DNA of 61,178 bases from Pseudonocardiales bacterium (GTDB taxonomy: Bacteria; Actinomycetota; Actinomycetes; Mycobacteriales; Pseudonocardiaceae). Below the pieces are notes generated by a model. That model was not told the DNA's origin. It searched no databases and saw nothing but the letters and a program-made list of their open reading frames with translations. The translations under genes were made by a program, and so were the position numbers. Every line of letters starts with the position of its first letter. Within the stretch, counting starts at the first letter, position 1. Where the stretch lies: positions 1 to 61,178 of the forward strand of contig JAFAPC010000102.1 in assembly GCA_019247305.1 (NCBI GenBank), in the 5' to 3' direction. Of the stretch, positions 1-10,200 are shown in pieces.

Positions 1-115
1 ATCCTTGGTCTCGAGAAGTTCGACACGTAAGCCGAGCTCTGGGCGCATCTCCAGGGAGGATGCCCTCGCTCCGGTTCCGGACCGCGCTCTGCCGATCATC
101 TCCTGCGCAGTCCGG

Positions 116-181
116 TGTCGTGAACTCGACAGGACCGACATTTTCGGCACCGAAAATGTCGGTCCTGTCGAGTTCACGACA
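116..181. repeat. 66-bp near-perfect palindrome (hairpin family copy 1)
   Basis: Two 32-nt arms that are exact reverse complements are separated by a 2-nt loop (CA at 148-149). The outer part reads GTCGTGAACTCGAC and the apex CATTTTCGG. A diverged relative with the same outer stem (GTGAACTCGAC) and apex (CACCGAAAA) lies at 21474-21536, so this is a dispersed hairpin element. It could act as a bidirectional terminator. No gene can be assigned in positions 1-406 otherwise. Confidence 0.9.
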
Positions 182-406
182 TGCAGCCGCAACGTGATAC
201 CTCGGCGGTCCGAGGCGCAGCCTCCCTAGGCTACTGCGCGCCCACTTCGGGTGATCACAGCGGCTTCGCGTTGTCGCCGCACCCGCGTCACCGTTGGCGC
301 CTGCGACGTCCCGTCAGTGTGGCTTGAGCAGCGTGCCGACGGTGGGCGCATCGTCTCCATTCGGTAGCCCTGCGTTGCTCGCCCTGTTCGGGGCACGGGA
401 TCAGGG

Positions 407-631
407 CTATTCCTCGACGTCAGCGCGGTCATGATAGTAAACGGTAATGGACGGCCAATCCTCACCATCAGAGGTTAGCGCGGGATGTAAAATGAGATTG
501 CTGATATCGACATCTCCAAGCTCGTCAATTGTATCGGCAACACGTCGCAGTAGTGCCGCGACATTATCTTGCCCTTCTCCTTGTGGATTGCATTGCGAAA
601 AATGAAACGCAGTGTAACGTGGAATTGACAT
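407..631 (-). CDS. small protein of unknown function, possible immunity partner
   Basis: A 74-aa acidic protein whose ATG is preceded by an AGGAAAA-type ribosome site. It lies 33 nt downstream of the small secreted cationic protein on the same strand, so the two probably form an operon. The local DNA is much more AT-rich than the surroundings, suggesting transfer. No motif is recognised. An acidic small protein behind a secreted cationic one is compatible with a toxin-immunity pair, but this is inference from layout only. Confidence 0.5.
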   Translation of the reverse strand: MSIPRYTAFHFSQCNPQGEGQDNVAALLRRVADTIDELGDVDISNLILHPALTSDGEDWPSITVYYHDRADVEE

Positions 632-664
632 TTTTCCTACAATCTTTGATGGTAGCCGTACCTA

Positions 665-973
665 TTATTTCCGTCGCTTCTGCTTGTTTCGCTCCTTATT
701 ATATTTCTCGCCCTGAATCAGCTTCCGTTTCGCCCGCTTGAAGGCTGCTTCATCGTAAGGTCGCCCAGCTTTCTGGTTCTCAATCGCGCGTTTTTCTTCC
801 TCGGAGAGCTGAGGTGGTTTCGGCGCCATCGTAACCGAGCCACTGAGGAGCAGCACTCCTCCCGCCGAGGAGCGCGATTCTCCTGTGCTGGTTGCTGAAG
901 CGTCCGATGCTCCGGCAGCGAGCACCGCGAACGCGACCAGCGGTGCAACAACGCCACCGATGACACATTTCAT
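665..973 (-). CDS. small secreted protein with lysine/arginine-rich C-terminus
   Basis: The best start is the ATG at 973, which follows a GGGGGAAG-type ribosome site and opens directly into a signal peptide (MKCVIGGVV followed by an alanine-rich hydrophobic run). The mature part is about 75 aa and ends in a dense basic region (motifs SEEEKRAIENQKAGRPYDE and NKERNKQKRRK). This resembles the basic C-terminal tails of some polymorphic-toxin proteins, but I cannot assign a toxin family. The next gene downstream (407-631) is in the same operon. Upstream start codons would place the signal peptide internally and are less likely. Confidence 0.5.
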   Translation of the reverse strand: MKCVIGGVVAPLVAFAVLAAGASDASATSTGESRSSAGGVLLLSGSVTMAPKPPQLSEEEKRAIENQKAGRPYDEAAFKRAKRKLIQGEKYNKERNKQKRRK

Positions 974-1503
974 GACTTCCCCCAGGGAGACAGAGTAGGT
1001 TAGCCCGCCGCTAGGCAGAGCGCGAAATTCCGACAATGATCGCCAAGTCGATTGTGTCAGGACGGACCGCGTCACCCCCTATGGTCGAAATCTGAGAGTC
1101 TCATCAGAGATCCTAAGACATTGGGCCTGCGCGCCGACGTGGCGTGCGCCGAGGTGGCGTCGGCCGTGAGCGCGTCCCCAGACGCGTCCGCACCTCCGCG
1201 TCCATGGCACACCCGTCGCTAAGCTCGCTCGATAGACGTTCGTGGGCGACCGTAGCAGACCATACGAAAGCCGCAGAGGCCGGGTGTGGTCCCGCATACC
1301 TCGGTGACGTGCGTAGCGGAAAGGGTCTCGCTCATGTCAGTTCTCCTCATTTCTCCTCAGTCGCCCCAGGGCTCCTGACGCGATAAATGGGTCTACTGCT
1401 CTACCCGCGAGCCACGTTTCCCGCCTTCCTGGGCATCACCCACCCCCCGGTGAAGCGTTGCCTCGGACCGTTCAGCGGGATGGCTGAGCTGGGCTCGGAA
1501 AAT
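974..1503. other. intergenic stretch without a supportable gene
   Basis: About 530 bp with only short open frames that lack coding character or ribosome sites. The promoter of the small secreted protein (665-973) should lie at its left end. Nothing else is recognised before the nested inverted repeat that begins at 1504. Confidence 0.5.
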
Positions 1504-1694
1504 GATGATCGCTGTTTGGGTGCCAAAAGCGACTCATTCGAGGCTGTTGCCTAATCCTGCGGTGCCGCAGAGCTGCCACAACCTGTAGGGCTCCGACAAG
1601 GGCTGAGCGTCCACATGTAGTGGCTCGCGTTCCAGTGAACGCTATTGGGCAACAGCCTCATTCTGTCGCTTTTGGCACCCAAACAGCGATCATC
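1504..1694. repeat. long hairpin carrying a nested MITE-like insertion
   Basis: The outer arms 1504-1533 and 1665-1694 are perfect 30-bp inverted repeats (GATGATCGCTG... and its complement). Inside sits an approximately 120-bp element at 1540-1659 with its own ends, GAGGCTGTTGCCTAAT and the complement of GAGGCTGTTGCCCAAT, flanked by the direct repeat ATTC (1536-1539 and 1660-1663). Removing the inner element restores a hairpin with roughly 30-bp arms and a short loop, so a small transposon-derived element appears to have landed in the loop. It contains no ORF. Confidence 0.8.
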
Positions 1695-1794
1695 CCAGGC
1701 GGGAGGCGCCAACCCTAGAATAAGCCGACCTGCCCGAACCGGAACCTGCCCTGATCACCCCGGGTGCGCCCTCACTGTTTGACTCCTGATCCCA

Positions 1795-3066
1795 TCACCT
1801 CCACAGGTCGCTGGCCGGCAGTGCCAGGAGACGGTCACCGAACGGCAGCCGCCGCTGGCCGGTGTGGAGCACGAGCCCGCCGGTGAAATGACCGCCGGCA
1901 TGATCGAGCCGGTCGCGCATCCGGGCCAGCCAGCGGAAGTCATCCGACCGCGGAGTCGAGGTCGCCTTGACCTCGATGCCCAGGACACGGCCGTCGTCCG
2001 CTTCAAGAACGAGATCAACTTCGGCACCGTCACTGTCGCGGAAATGGTACAAGCGGGCTGGAGTCGCACTCCAGGTCAGTTGCTTGCACAGTTCGTTGGC
2101 GATAAAGGTCTCGAACAGGGCACCGGTCGCCGGCTCCGTGGGTCGCATCAGCGCCGTCGGGTCCTTCCCGAGCAGGGCGGCCGCGACTCCGGTGTCGGTC
2201 AGGTAAATCTTGGGTCGCTTGACCACCTTGGCGGTGAGGTTCCGGCTCCAGGCCGGGACCTGGTGGATGAGGAAGACCGTCTCCAGCCACGGCAGGTAGC
2301 TCTGTGCAGTCCCTCGGTCGATGCCGACCCGGCCCGCTATCGTACTGAGCACGAGTTCCTGGGCCGTGGTCGCAGCGAGATATCTGATCATCGACGTGAG
2401 TGCGCCGGCTCGACGAATGTCTGCTATCAGCTCGATCTCCCGGGCAAGGACGGTTTCCACATATCGGGCAAACCACCGTCGCCGGGTTCGAGCGGCCATC
2501 CGCTGGACGGCCGGGTAGCCTCCGGCGCACAGGGCCTCGAAGTAGCTCGCTCGATCGATGGGCGCGTGGCGGCTGGTGAGGAGCTGTTCGGGACTGCCAA
2601 AAGCTCGGTCGACGAAGTCATCGGAACCCGAGTGGAGCTCACCCTGGGACAGCGGCCAGAGGGTCACGATATCCACCCGCCCGGCGAGAGTTTCGGCGAT
2701 CGAAGGCACCGTGAGGAAGTTCGTCGAGCCGGTTATGAGGAACTGGCCCGGCTGGTCGTTTCGGTCCACCTGCGCCTTGATCGCGAGAACCAAAGGATCT
2801 CCAACGCGCTGTACCTCGTCGATGACCAGTGGCGTACCGGTAGCACTGATGAAGGTGGGAGGATCGGCCGCCGCTACGTCGCGTTGATCCGCGTCGTCCA
2901 GCGTTGCGTAGGTGGCGCCGATGTCCGTGGCGAGCGCCCTGGCCAAGGTGGTCTTGCCCACCTGGCGCGCACCATGGAGCACAACCACCCGGAATCCGGA
3001 CAGGGACTCGACGACGAGACCGACCGCCCTGCGCGGGATAAACCCCGTGCTCAGATGCGTGACCAC
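1795..3066 (-). CDS. AAA ATPase with DUF4143 (AAA_14 family)
   Basis: A 423-aa protein with an N-terminal P-loop ATPase and a C-terminal DUF4143/nuclease-fold-like region. Walker A is GARQVGKTTLA near residue 33, Walker B is LVIDEVQR, and a sensor-like ITGSTN follows. The C-terminal part contains ...GAEVDLVLE... and ...GIEVKAT..., which resemble the D-x(n)-ExK pattern of restriction-like folds. Length fits the family (about 400 aa). Such proteins are common in mobile regions; their substrates are mostly unknown. The start used is GTG at 3066. A small inverted repeat, CTTGAG-gatact-CTCAAG, at 3069-3086 directly upstream may be an operator. Confidence 0.9.
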   Translation of the reverse strand: MVTHLSTGFIPRRAVGLVVESLSGFRVVVLHGARQVGKTTLARALATDIGATYATLDDADQRDVAAADPPTFISATGTPLVIDEVQRVGDPLVLAIKAQVDRNDQPGQFLITGSTNFLTVPSIAETLAGRVDIVTLWPLSQGELHSGSDDFVDRAFGSPEQLLTSRHAPIDRASYFEALCAGGYPAVQRMAARTRRRWFARYVETVLAREIELIADIRRAGALTSMIRYLAATTAQELVLSTIAGRVGIDRGTAQSYLPWLETVFLIHQVPAWSRNLTAKVVKRPKIYLTDTGVAAALLGKDPTALMRPTEPATGALFETFIANELCKQLTWSATPARLYHFRDSDGAEVDLVLEADDGRVLGIEVKATSTPRSDDFRWLARMRDRLDHAGGHFTGGLVLHTGQRRLPFGDRLLALPASDLWR

Positions 3067-3278
3067 GACTTGAGGATACTCTCAAGCCAGCAATATATCG
3101 TTCGGTAAGACCCCAGTTTCTCGGTGCCCTGACCCGCAAAATCTCGGCTGAGGCAACTCCCACCGCGCCCCGGCTGATGCTGCTCGAGGAAGTGTTCGTC
3201 GGCATCGACCCGTCCCACTGCGGCCAGCTGCTCAACCTGCTTCGTGGCTTCGACCCATGCGACACTAGGCTCACGCCC

Positions 3279-3621
3279 GTGCCAGATCCTGACGATGAGG
3301 TCGAAGCCCGCCTGGCCATCCTTGAGCGCGACATCGCTCGGCTGCGCGAGCAGACCCTCCTCACCAGCTCGGACGCCGCCGCTGCCCGCGCAGATGCCGC
3401 CGCTGGCTGCCGGTGCCGACCGTGACGTGTCAGAGGTCCGCGCTGAGCTGCGGGCCCACATCCAGGCCCGCAACGCCGTGCAGAAGACCCAGCTGGAGCA
3501 GGCGCGGGAGATGCGTGAAGGCTTCGCCGAGATGCGCGAGGGCTTCGCTATACAGGCCACCGGTATGGCTCAGATCACCGCGCTGCTGACGAAGATCGCA
3601 GAATCAGAAGGTCACCACTGA
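3279..3621 (+). pseudogene. frameshifted coiled-coil protein, relative of the gene at 50801-51217
   Basis: Two frames together encode one short coiled-coil protein. The first (from GTG 3279) gives DDEVEARLAILERDIARLREQ...DAAAARAD; the second continues with GADRDVSEVRAELRAH...MAQITALLTKIAES to 3621. The intact relative at 50801-51217 has the same order (DVEARLSALE, DAAAARVLAGGADRDVEQIR, LEQIAGLLNTL), so a one-base shift around 3395-3410 breaks this copy. It ends about 200 bp before a TIR-STAND gene, while the intact copy sits next to a NACHT gene, hinting that the family accompanies STAND-type ATPases. Confidence 0.7.
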
Positions 3622-3822
3622 GACCAGGACAACGCCCTGTTCACGATTCTGTCCACGAGCTGACCCCGCCGGGGCGCGTCAGCGTGCATGTTCCGCGGAA
3701 CCGCGACTCGTGAGCACGGTGACCGTCCGTAGTGCCCAGGCCGGTAGGGTGCCGTGGTCATCGAGGACCGGCACGGCGTCGGGGATGACAACTCGGGTGC
3801 GAACGGCGACGCGGGGGAGTCG

Positions 3823-6800
3823 GTGGCCAGAGTCTTCGTCAGCTATGCCAGCCAGGACCGGGTGTGTGCCGCTCAACTGCACCAGTGGCTAGTTGCTGAG
3901 GATCACGAGGTGTTCCTGGATCGGGATCTGGGCAACGGCATCGCGGTGGGCGAGGAATGGAACAAGCGGCTGCATGAGCGGCTGCGCTGGGCTGACGCGG
4001 TGGTCTGCGTGGTTACTTCCGCCTCGGTGGCCTCGACGTGGTGTACGGCCGAGATCAGTATTGCGCTGTCGCGGGGTAGCCGGGTGTTGCCGGTGCTCGC
4101 TGAGCCGACGGTGGTTCACCCCCTGCTACGGTGTACGCAGCACGCCGACCTGACTGTCGATGCTGCTGCGGGACGCGCAGCGCTGGTGGCGACGTTACGT
4201 CGGGTGGATGCCGTCGGGGGCCTCGGGTGGCCAGATGGTAGGTCGCCGTTTCCGGGGTTGCGCCCCGTGGACGTCGATGAGCATCGGGTGTTTTTTGGTC
4301 GCCGTGGCGAGGTGGCGCGGTTGGCCGCCTTGGTGCGATCCCCGGCCGAGCGGGCTGAGGGAGCGGTGCTGCTGGTGGTGGGCCCCTCGGGGTGCGGCAA
4401 GTCCTCGCTGGTCCGAGCCGGGTTGGTGCATGTGATGGCCGAAGAGCCGAGTTGGTGGACGCTGGCGCCGATACTGCCCGGTGCTGACCCGGTAGCCGCG
4501 CTGGCTCGGGAACTGACCGCCGCAGCGCAGCGTCTGGGGCTGGACTGGACGGTGTCAGGCGTCCGGCACCGGCTCGAGGGCACTGGCCTGACCGGGCTGG
4601 CTGATGAGCTGCTGCACGCCGCCCGAGCGCGGCGGTTGCTGCTGGTAGTGGATCAGTTCGAGGAGCTGCTCACCCAGGCCGGGCCAACCCAGCGAGCGCA
4701 CTTCGCCCGTCTCCTGCACCCGGCGTTATCAGGTCCGGTGCAGGTGGTCGCCACCCTGCGACCGGAGTTTCTCGACCAGCTCCTGCTCGACTCTGACCTG
4801 GCAGTGTTGCCGACTCACCCCTGGGCGCTGCGGCCGCTGCACCGCGAGGTGCTCCGGAGCGTGATCGAAGGCCCGGCGGAGCTAGCCGGGATCGGGGTAG
4901 ATGACGAGCTGGTGGCCCGGCTGGTCGCCGACACCGACACCGGGGAGGCGCTCCCGCTGCTGGCGTTCACCCTGGCCCAGCTCGCCGAGGGAGTCGGCCG
5001 CGGTGGTCAGCTGTCGATCGCACGGTACGAGCAGCTCGGCAGGGTGCAGGGCGCGCTGACCCGGCAGGCCGACGCGGCCCTGGTCGAGGCGGTCGCGGTC
5101 ACCGGTCGGAGCCGGGAGCAGGTCATCGCCGGGTTGTTGCGGCTGGTCACCGTGGACGAGCAGGGCCGTCCCACCCGGTGGCGAGTCCCCCGCGAGGAGT
5201 TGCCGGAGCCGGTGACCCGAGAGCTGGACGCCTTTGTCGCGCGGCGCCTGCTGACCACTGACACCCAGAACGGCACCGTAGTCGTCGGAGTGGCCCACGA
5301 GGCGTTTTTGTCCGCCTGGGCACCGTTGGCCCAAGCGATCGAAGAGAACACCGCAGCGCTACGGGCCCGCCGCACACTCGAGCAAGCCGCCACCGAATGG
5401 CACGGCGAGGGCCGCCCACCAGCCCGGTTGTGGGAACGCGGCCAACTCGCCGCCGCCGTCACCGACACCGGCGCCCACGTCAAGGCAGGCGAGCTGGTCA
5501 CCGACCGCGTCGACCTCAACCCGACGGCGCGGGAGTTCCTACGCGCCAGCATCCGCCGAGACCGCCTCCGGCGAGGACGCGCCCTCACCGTCCTGTCGGT
5601 GCTACTCGTGCTCGCTGTGGTGGCAGCTGGTATCGCCGTCGTCCAGCAGCGCACCGCGGAGCAACAACGCAATGTCGCCTTGTCCCAGCAGGTTGCCGGA
5701 CAGGCCCTGGAGCTGCGCGCCAGGAACCCAGCCCTGGCCGCCCAACTCGCCCTGGCCGCCTACCGCCTTGTCCCCACCACGGAAGCCCGCGGCAGTCTGC
5801 TCAGCATCGCCGCTACCCCTTACGCCACCCGACTGACCGGCCACACCGGCAACGTCAAAGGGGTGGCGGTCAGCCCCGACGGCCATACCCTGGCCACCAG
5901 CGGTGACGACGAGACGGTGCGGTTGTGGGATATCCACGACCCCCACCACCCCAACCTGCTGGGGGTGCTCACCGGCCACACTAACTACGTCTCCGCAGTG
6001 ACCTTCAGCCCGGACGGACACATTCTGGCCACTGGCAGCGACGATAAGACGGTGCGGTTGTGGGATATCCACGACCCCCACCATCCCAGTTCCCTGGGTA
6101 CTCTCACCGGTCATAACGGGGTCGTTTCCTCGGTGGCCTTCAGTCCTGACGGGCGTACTCTGGCTAGTGGCAGCGTCGATCACATCGCGCGATTGTGGGA
6201 TGTTCACGATCCACGCCAGCCTTCCCTGCTGGAGACCCTGACCGGACACACCCACTACGTGAACTCGGTGGCTTTCAGCCCCGACGGACACACCTTGGCC
6301 ACCGCCAGCTGGGACCGCACCGTGCGATTGTGGAGTGTCGGCGACCCTCACCAGCCCCGCCCGCTGGGCATCCTCACCGGCCACACCGACGGCGTTTCCT
6401 CGGTGGTTTTCAGCCCCGACGGCCATACCTTGGCCACTGCCAGTCAAGACACCACCGTGCGGTTGTGGGATGTCAGTGATCTGCTTCATCCAGGCCCGCT
6501 GGAGGTCCTGGCCGGCCACACCAACACCGTCTTTTCGGTGGTTTTCAGCCCAGACGGACATACTGTGGCCACCGGTAGCTACGACACCACCGCGCGGCTG
6601 TGGGACCTTCCTGGACCCATCCTGGCTAGCCACGCCAACGCCGTCTCGTCGGTGATCTTCGGCCCTGACGGGCATACCTTGGCTACCGCCAGCTACGACA
6701 GTACCGCGCGGTTGTGGGACCTCAGTGACCTGCGCCGTCCCGACCCGTTGGGTGTCCTCACCGGCCACCTCAGCGACGTTTATTCGGTGGTCTTTAGCCC

Positions 6801-7092
6801 GGACGGACACACCCTGGCCACCGTCAGTTACGACGGTACCGCGCGGTTGTGGGATGTCCGTAACCTGAGCCTGTTTGGCATCCTCACCGGCCACACCAAC
6901 GCCGTCTCGTCAGCGGCCGTCAGTCCTGACGGGCGCACTCTGGCTACTGGCAGCGCCGACAACACCGCGCGGCTGTGGGAAACCGACGTCGATCGTGTCA
7001 CCGATCGCATCTGTCAGATCACGCCCGCGATCACCCCACGTCAGTGGGACCAATACTTCCCGGGCTTGCCGTACCGGCCCCTATGTCCATGA
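3823..7092 (+). CDS. TIR - STAND NTPase - WD40 protein (9 repeats)
   Basis: A protein of about 1089 aa starting at GTG 3823, chosen because a GGGGGAG ribosome site lies 4 nt upstream and the TIR fold begins at once (VARVFVSYASQDR). Order: TIR domain (residues 1-140, with a WCTAE motif placing the probable catalytic Glu near residue 77), STAND NTPase of the nSTAND1 type (Walker A GPSGCGKSSLV near 187, Walker B LLLVVDQFEELL near 275), one membrane helix (about 586-608), then nine WD40 repeats of about 45 aa. By family knowledge TIR domains of this kind cleave NAD or make cyclic ADP-ribose-like signals when a STAND sensor oligomerises. The membrane helix suggests anchoring with the propeller on the other side or at the membrane. 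The next gene is a paralogue. Confidence 0.92.
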   Translation: MARVFVSYASQDRVCAAQLHQWLVAEDHEVFLDRDLGNGIAVGEEWNKRLHERLRWADAVVCVVTSASVASTWCTAEISIALSRGSRVLPVLAEPTVVHPLLRCTQHADLTVDAAAGRAALVATLRRVDAVGGLGWPDGRSPFPGLRPVDVDEHRVFFGRRGEVARLAALVRSPAERAEGAVLLVVGPSGCGKSSLVRAGLVHVMAEEPSWWTLAPILPGADPVAALARELTAAAQRLGLDWTVSGVRHRLEGTGLTGLADELLHAARARRLLLVVDQFEELLTQAGPTQRAHFARLLHPALSGPVQVVATLRPEFLDQLLLDSDLAVLPTHPWALRPLHREVLRSVIEGPAELAGIGVDDELVARLVADTDTGEALPLLAFTLAQLAEGVGRGGQLSIARYEQLGRVQGALTRQADAALVEAVAVTGRSREQVIAGLLRLVTVDEQGRPTRWRVPREELPEPVTRELDAFVARRLLTTDTQNGTVVVGVAHEAFLSAWAPLAQAIEENTAALRARRTLEQAATEWHGEGRPPARLWERGQLAAAVTDTGAHVKAGELVTDRVDLNPTAREFLRASIRRDRLRRGRALTVLSVLLVLAVVAAGIAVVQQRTAEQQRNVALSQQVAGQALELRARNPALAAQLALAAYRLVPTTEARGSLLSIAATPYATRLTGHTGNVKGVAVSPDGHTLATSGDDETVRLWDIHDPHHPNLLGVLTGHTNYVSAVTFSPDGHILATGSDDKTVRLWDIHDPHHPSSLGTLTGHNGVVSSVAFSPDGRTLASGSVDHIARLWDVHDPRQPSLLETLTGHTHYVNSVAFSPDGHTLATASWDRTVRLWSVGDPHQPRPLGILTGHTDGVSSVVFSPDGHTLATASQDTTVRLWDVSDLLHPGPLEVLAGHTNTVFSVVFSPDGHTVATGSYDTTARLWDLPGPILASHANAVSSVIFGPDGHTLATASYDSTARLWDLSDLRRPDPLGVLTGHLSDVYSVVFSPDGHTLATVSYDGTARLWDVRNLSLFGILTGHTNAVSSAAVSPDGRTLATGSADNTARLWETDVDRVTDRICQITPAITPRQWDQYFPGLPYRPLCP

Positions 7093-7251
7093 GTTACCCG
7101 ACGGTAGGCCAGAGATGGCTTGGGCGATGAGGGGTCTGAGACAACTGATCCGCACATCGTAGTCGGGGGGAGCAGTGCTGGTAGCCATCGATGACCTGCT
7201 CAGCGTCGGGGATGGCGACTCGCGTGAAGACGGTGACACCGGCGGGGAGGT

Positions 7252-10200
7252 GTGATGATCAAGGTCTTCGTCAGCTATGCCAGCAAAGACCGGGAACGGG
7301 CTGATGAACTGCACCAGTGGCTAGTCAATGAGGGCCACGAGGTGTTTCTGGCTCATGACCTGCGCGATGGCATCACCGGCGGGGAGCAGTGGCGCCTGCG
7401 GCTATACGAGCAATTGCGGTGGGCCGACGCCGTGGTCTGCGTCCTGACTCGGGCCTACGTGGCATCCGGCTGGTGCACAACCGAAGTGGCGATTGCCCAG
7501 TCTCGGGGCAGCCGCCTGATCCCGATCCTGGACGAGCCGAAAGTCGTCCACCCGCTGTTGAGCGACGTCCAACACATCGATCGGACCCGGAACCCGGCGG
7601 ATACCTATGCCGCGCTGGCTGAGGCGTTGCGCCGAGTCGATGCCGCCGGGGGTTTCGGCTGGCCCGACGACCGATCCCCGTTCCCCGGGCTGCTTCCGTT
7701 CGGTGTTAAGGAGCATCGGGTGTTCTTCGGTCGAGGTGAGGAGATCAAGGAGCTTGCCGAGCTGCTGCGATCCCCCGCTGAGCAGGTCAAAGCGGCAGTG
7801 TTACTGGTGGTCGGCCCCTCCGGATGCGGCAAGTCGTCACTGGTCCGGGCCGGACTACTGCATGTGATGGCCCAGGAGCCGGAGTGGTGGACGCTGCCCC
7901 CGATCCTGCCGGGGGCTGATCCCGTGGCGGCAGTGGCCCGGGAACTGGCTGCGGTTGCGCAGCAACTGAGGTTGGACTGGACGGTGGCGAAGGTCCGCGA
8001 CCAGCTCGACAATATTGGCCTGACCGGGCTGGCCGACGAGCTGCTGTTAAAAGCCCAGGCCCGGCGGCTGCTGCTGGTAGTGGACCAGTTCGAGGAACTG
8101 CTCACCCAGACCAACCCCGATGAGCGGTCCCGGTTTGCCAAACTGCTGGGCTCGGCGCTGTCGGGTCCAGTGCAGGTGGTGGCCACATTGCGGCCAGAGT
8201 TTCTGGACCAGTTGCTGGTCGACGCCAACCTGAGGACGTTGCCGACTCACACGTACACGCTACGGCCGCTGCACCGCGAGGCGTTGCGGCTGGCGATCAA
8301 GGAACCTGCCCGGTTAGCCGGTATCGGAGTGGACGACGACCTGGTGGCCCGGCTCGTCGCCGACACCGACAGTGGGGAGGCGCTGCCACTGCTGGCGTTC
8401 ACCCTCGCTCAGCTCGCCGACGGGATCGGTCGCGGCGGCCAACTGTCGGCCAAGCGGTACGACCAGCTTGGTGGAGTGCAGGGTGCGCTGACCCGGCAGG
8501 CCGACGCGGCCCTGGCCGAGGTGAGTGCGGTTACCGGGCGGGCCCGGGAAGAGGTCATTGCTGGGTTGTTGCGGTTGGTCACCGTAGATGATCAGGGCCG
8601 CCCCACCCGGTGGCGGGTCCCCCGCGATGAGCTGCCGGAACCGGCGCGCCGAGAAGTGGACGTTTTTGTCGGGCGGCGGCTGCTGACCACAGACACCGAC
8701 AATGACGGCGCGGTCGTCGGGGTGGCTCACGAGGCGGTTTTGTCCGCCTGGCCCCCACTGGCCCAAGCGATCGAGGAAAACGTGTCGGCGCTGCGAGCCC
8801 GCCGCGCGGTCGAGCAGGCCGCCACCGAATGGAAAGATAAAGGTTGTTCATCGGCCCGGTTGTGGGAACGCGGGCAGCTCGCCGCCGCCCTAGCCGACAC
8901 CAGCGCCCACCTGCACGCCGGGGATGTGGTCACCGACCGCGTCGAGCTCAGCCCGACGGCCCGGGAGTTTCTCCGCGACAGCCTCCGCCGGGAACAATTC
9001 CGGCGCAGACGCACCATCACCGTCTTGTCCGTGCTGCTCGTCCTCGCCCTGGCGGCGGCGGGTGTGGCCGTCGTTCAGCGGCGCACGGCGGAGCATCAAC
9101 GCAATGTTGCGTTGTCCCGACAAGTCGCGGGCCAAGCCCTGGGGCTGCGGGACGCGAACCCGGCCCTGGCTGCCCAACTCGCCCTGGCCGCCTACCGTCT
9201 TGCCCCCACCATCGAAGCCCGCAGCAGCCTGCTCAGCACCGTCACCAACTCCGACGTGACTCGGCTGGACGGCCATACCGGCAGCGTCAAGGCAGTGGCC
9301 CTCCGCTCTGACGGGCGTGTTCTGGCCACCGGCAGCGACGACCACACCGCCCGGCTCTGGGACATCAGCAACGTTCATCGTCCTCGCCCTCTGGCCACCC
9401 TCACCGGCCACACCAACTACGTCTCGTCGGTGGCCTTCAGCCCCGACGGGCACACTCTGGCCACTGGCAGTGACGACCACACCACACGACTATGGGACAT
9501 CACCGACTCCCAGCATCCATCGCTGCTTGGCACTCTCACCGGCCACACCGACGTCGTCTACTCGGTGGCCTTCAGCCCGGACGGACATAGCCTGGCCACC
9601 GGCAGCGCCGACCACACCGCGCGGTTGTGGGACCTCAGCGACCCCCATCTGCCACACCCGCTGAGCACCCTCACCGGTGAACCCCCCGACGACGTGAACT
9701 CGGTAACCTTCAGCCCCGACGGGCACACTCTGGCCACTGCCGGTTGGGACCACACCGTGCGGCTGTGGGACGTCAACGACCCCCGCAATCCAACGTTTCT
9801 GCGCACCCTCACTGACCACACTAGCCACGTCTCCTCAGTGGCCTTCAGCCCCGATGGGCATACCCTGGCTACCGCTAGCTGGGACCGCACCGTGCGGTTG
9901 TGGGATGTCCGTGACCCCCGTCAGCCCCGCTCACTGAGCATCCTCACTGGCCACACCAACACCGTCCGTTCGGTGGCTTTTAGCCCCGACGGGCGCACCC
10001 TGGCCAGCGGCAGCGCCGACGCCACCGTGCGGCTGTGGGACGTCAGCGACCCGCTCCAGCCACACCCACTGGGTACTCTCATCGGCCACACCAACATCGT
10101 CTATTCGGTGGCCTTCAGCTCCGACGGGCACACTCTGGTCAGCGGCAGTTACGACACCACCGTGCGGCTGTGGGATCTTCCCAGGTCCATTCTCGCCAAC

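Noticed and set aside
1864..3108. 414-aa plus-strand ORF opposite the DUF4143 ATPase
   Set aside because: Shadow frame: the minus strand carries all the conserved ATPase motifs.
5602..6894. Long minus-strand ORF (430 aa) across the WD40 repeats
   Set aside because: Antisense shadow of the WD40 coding repeats; repetitive only because the plus-strand repeats are.
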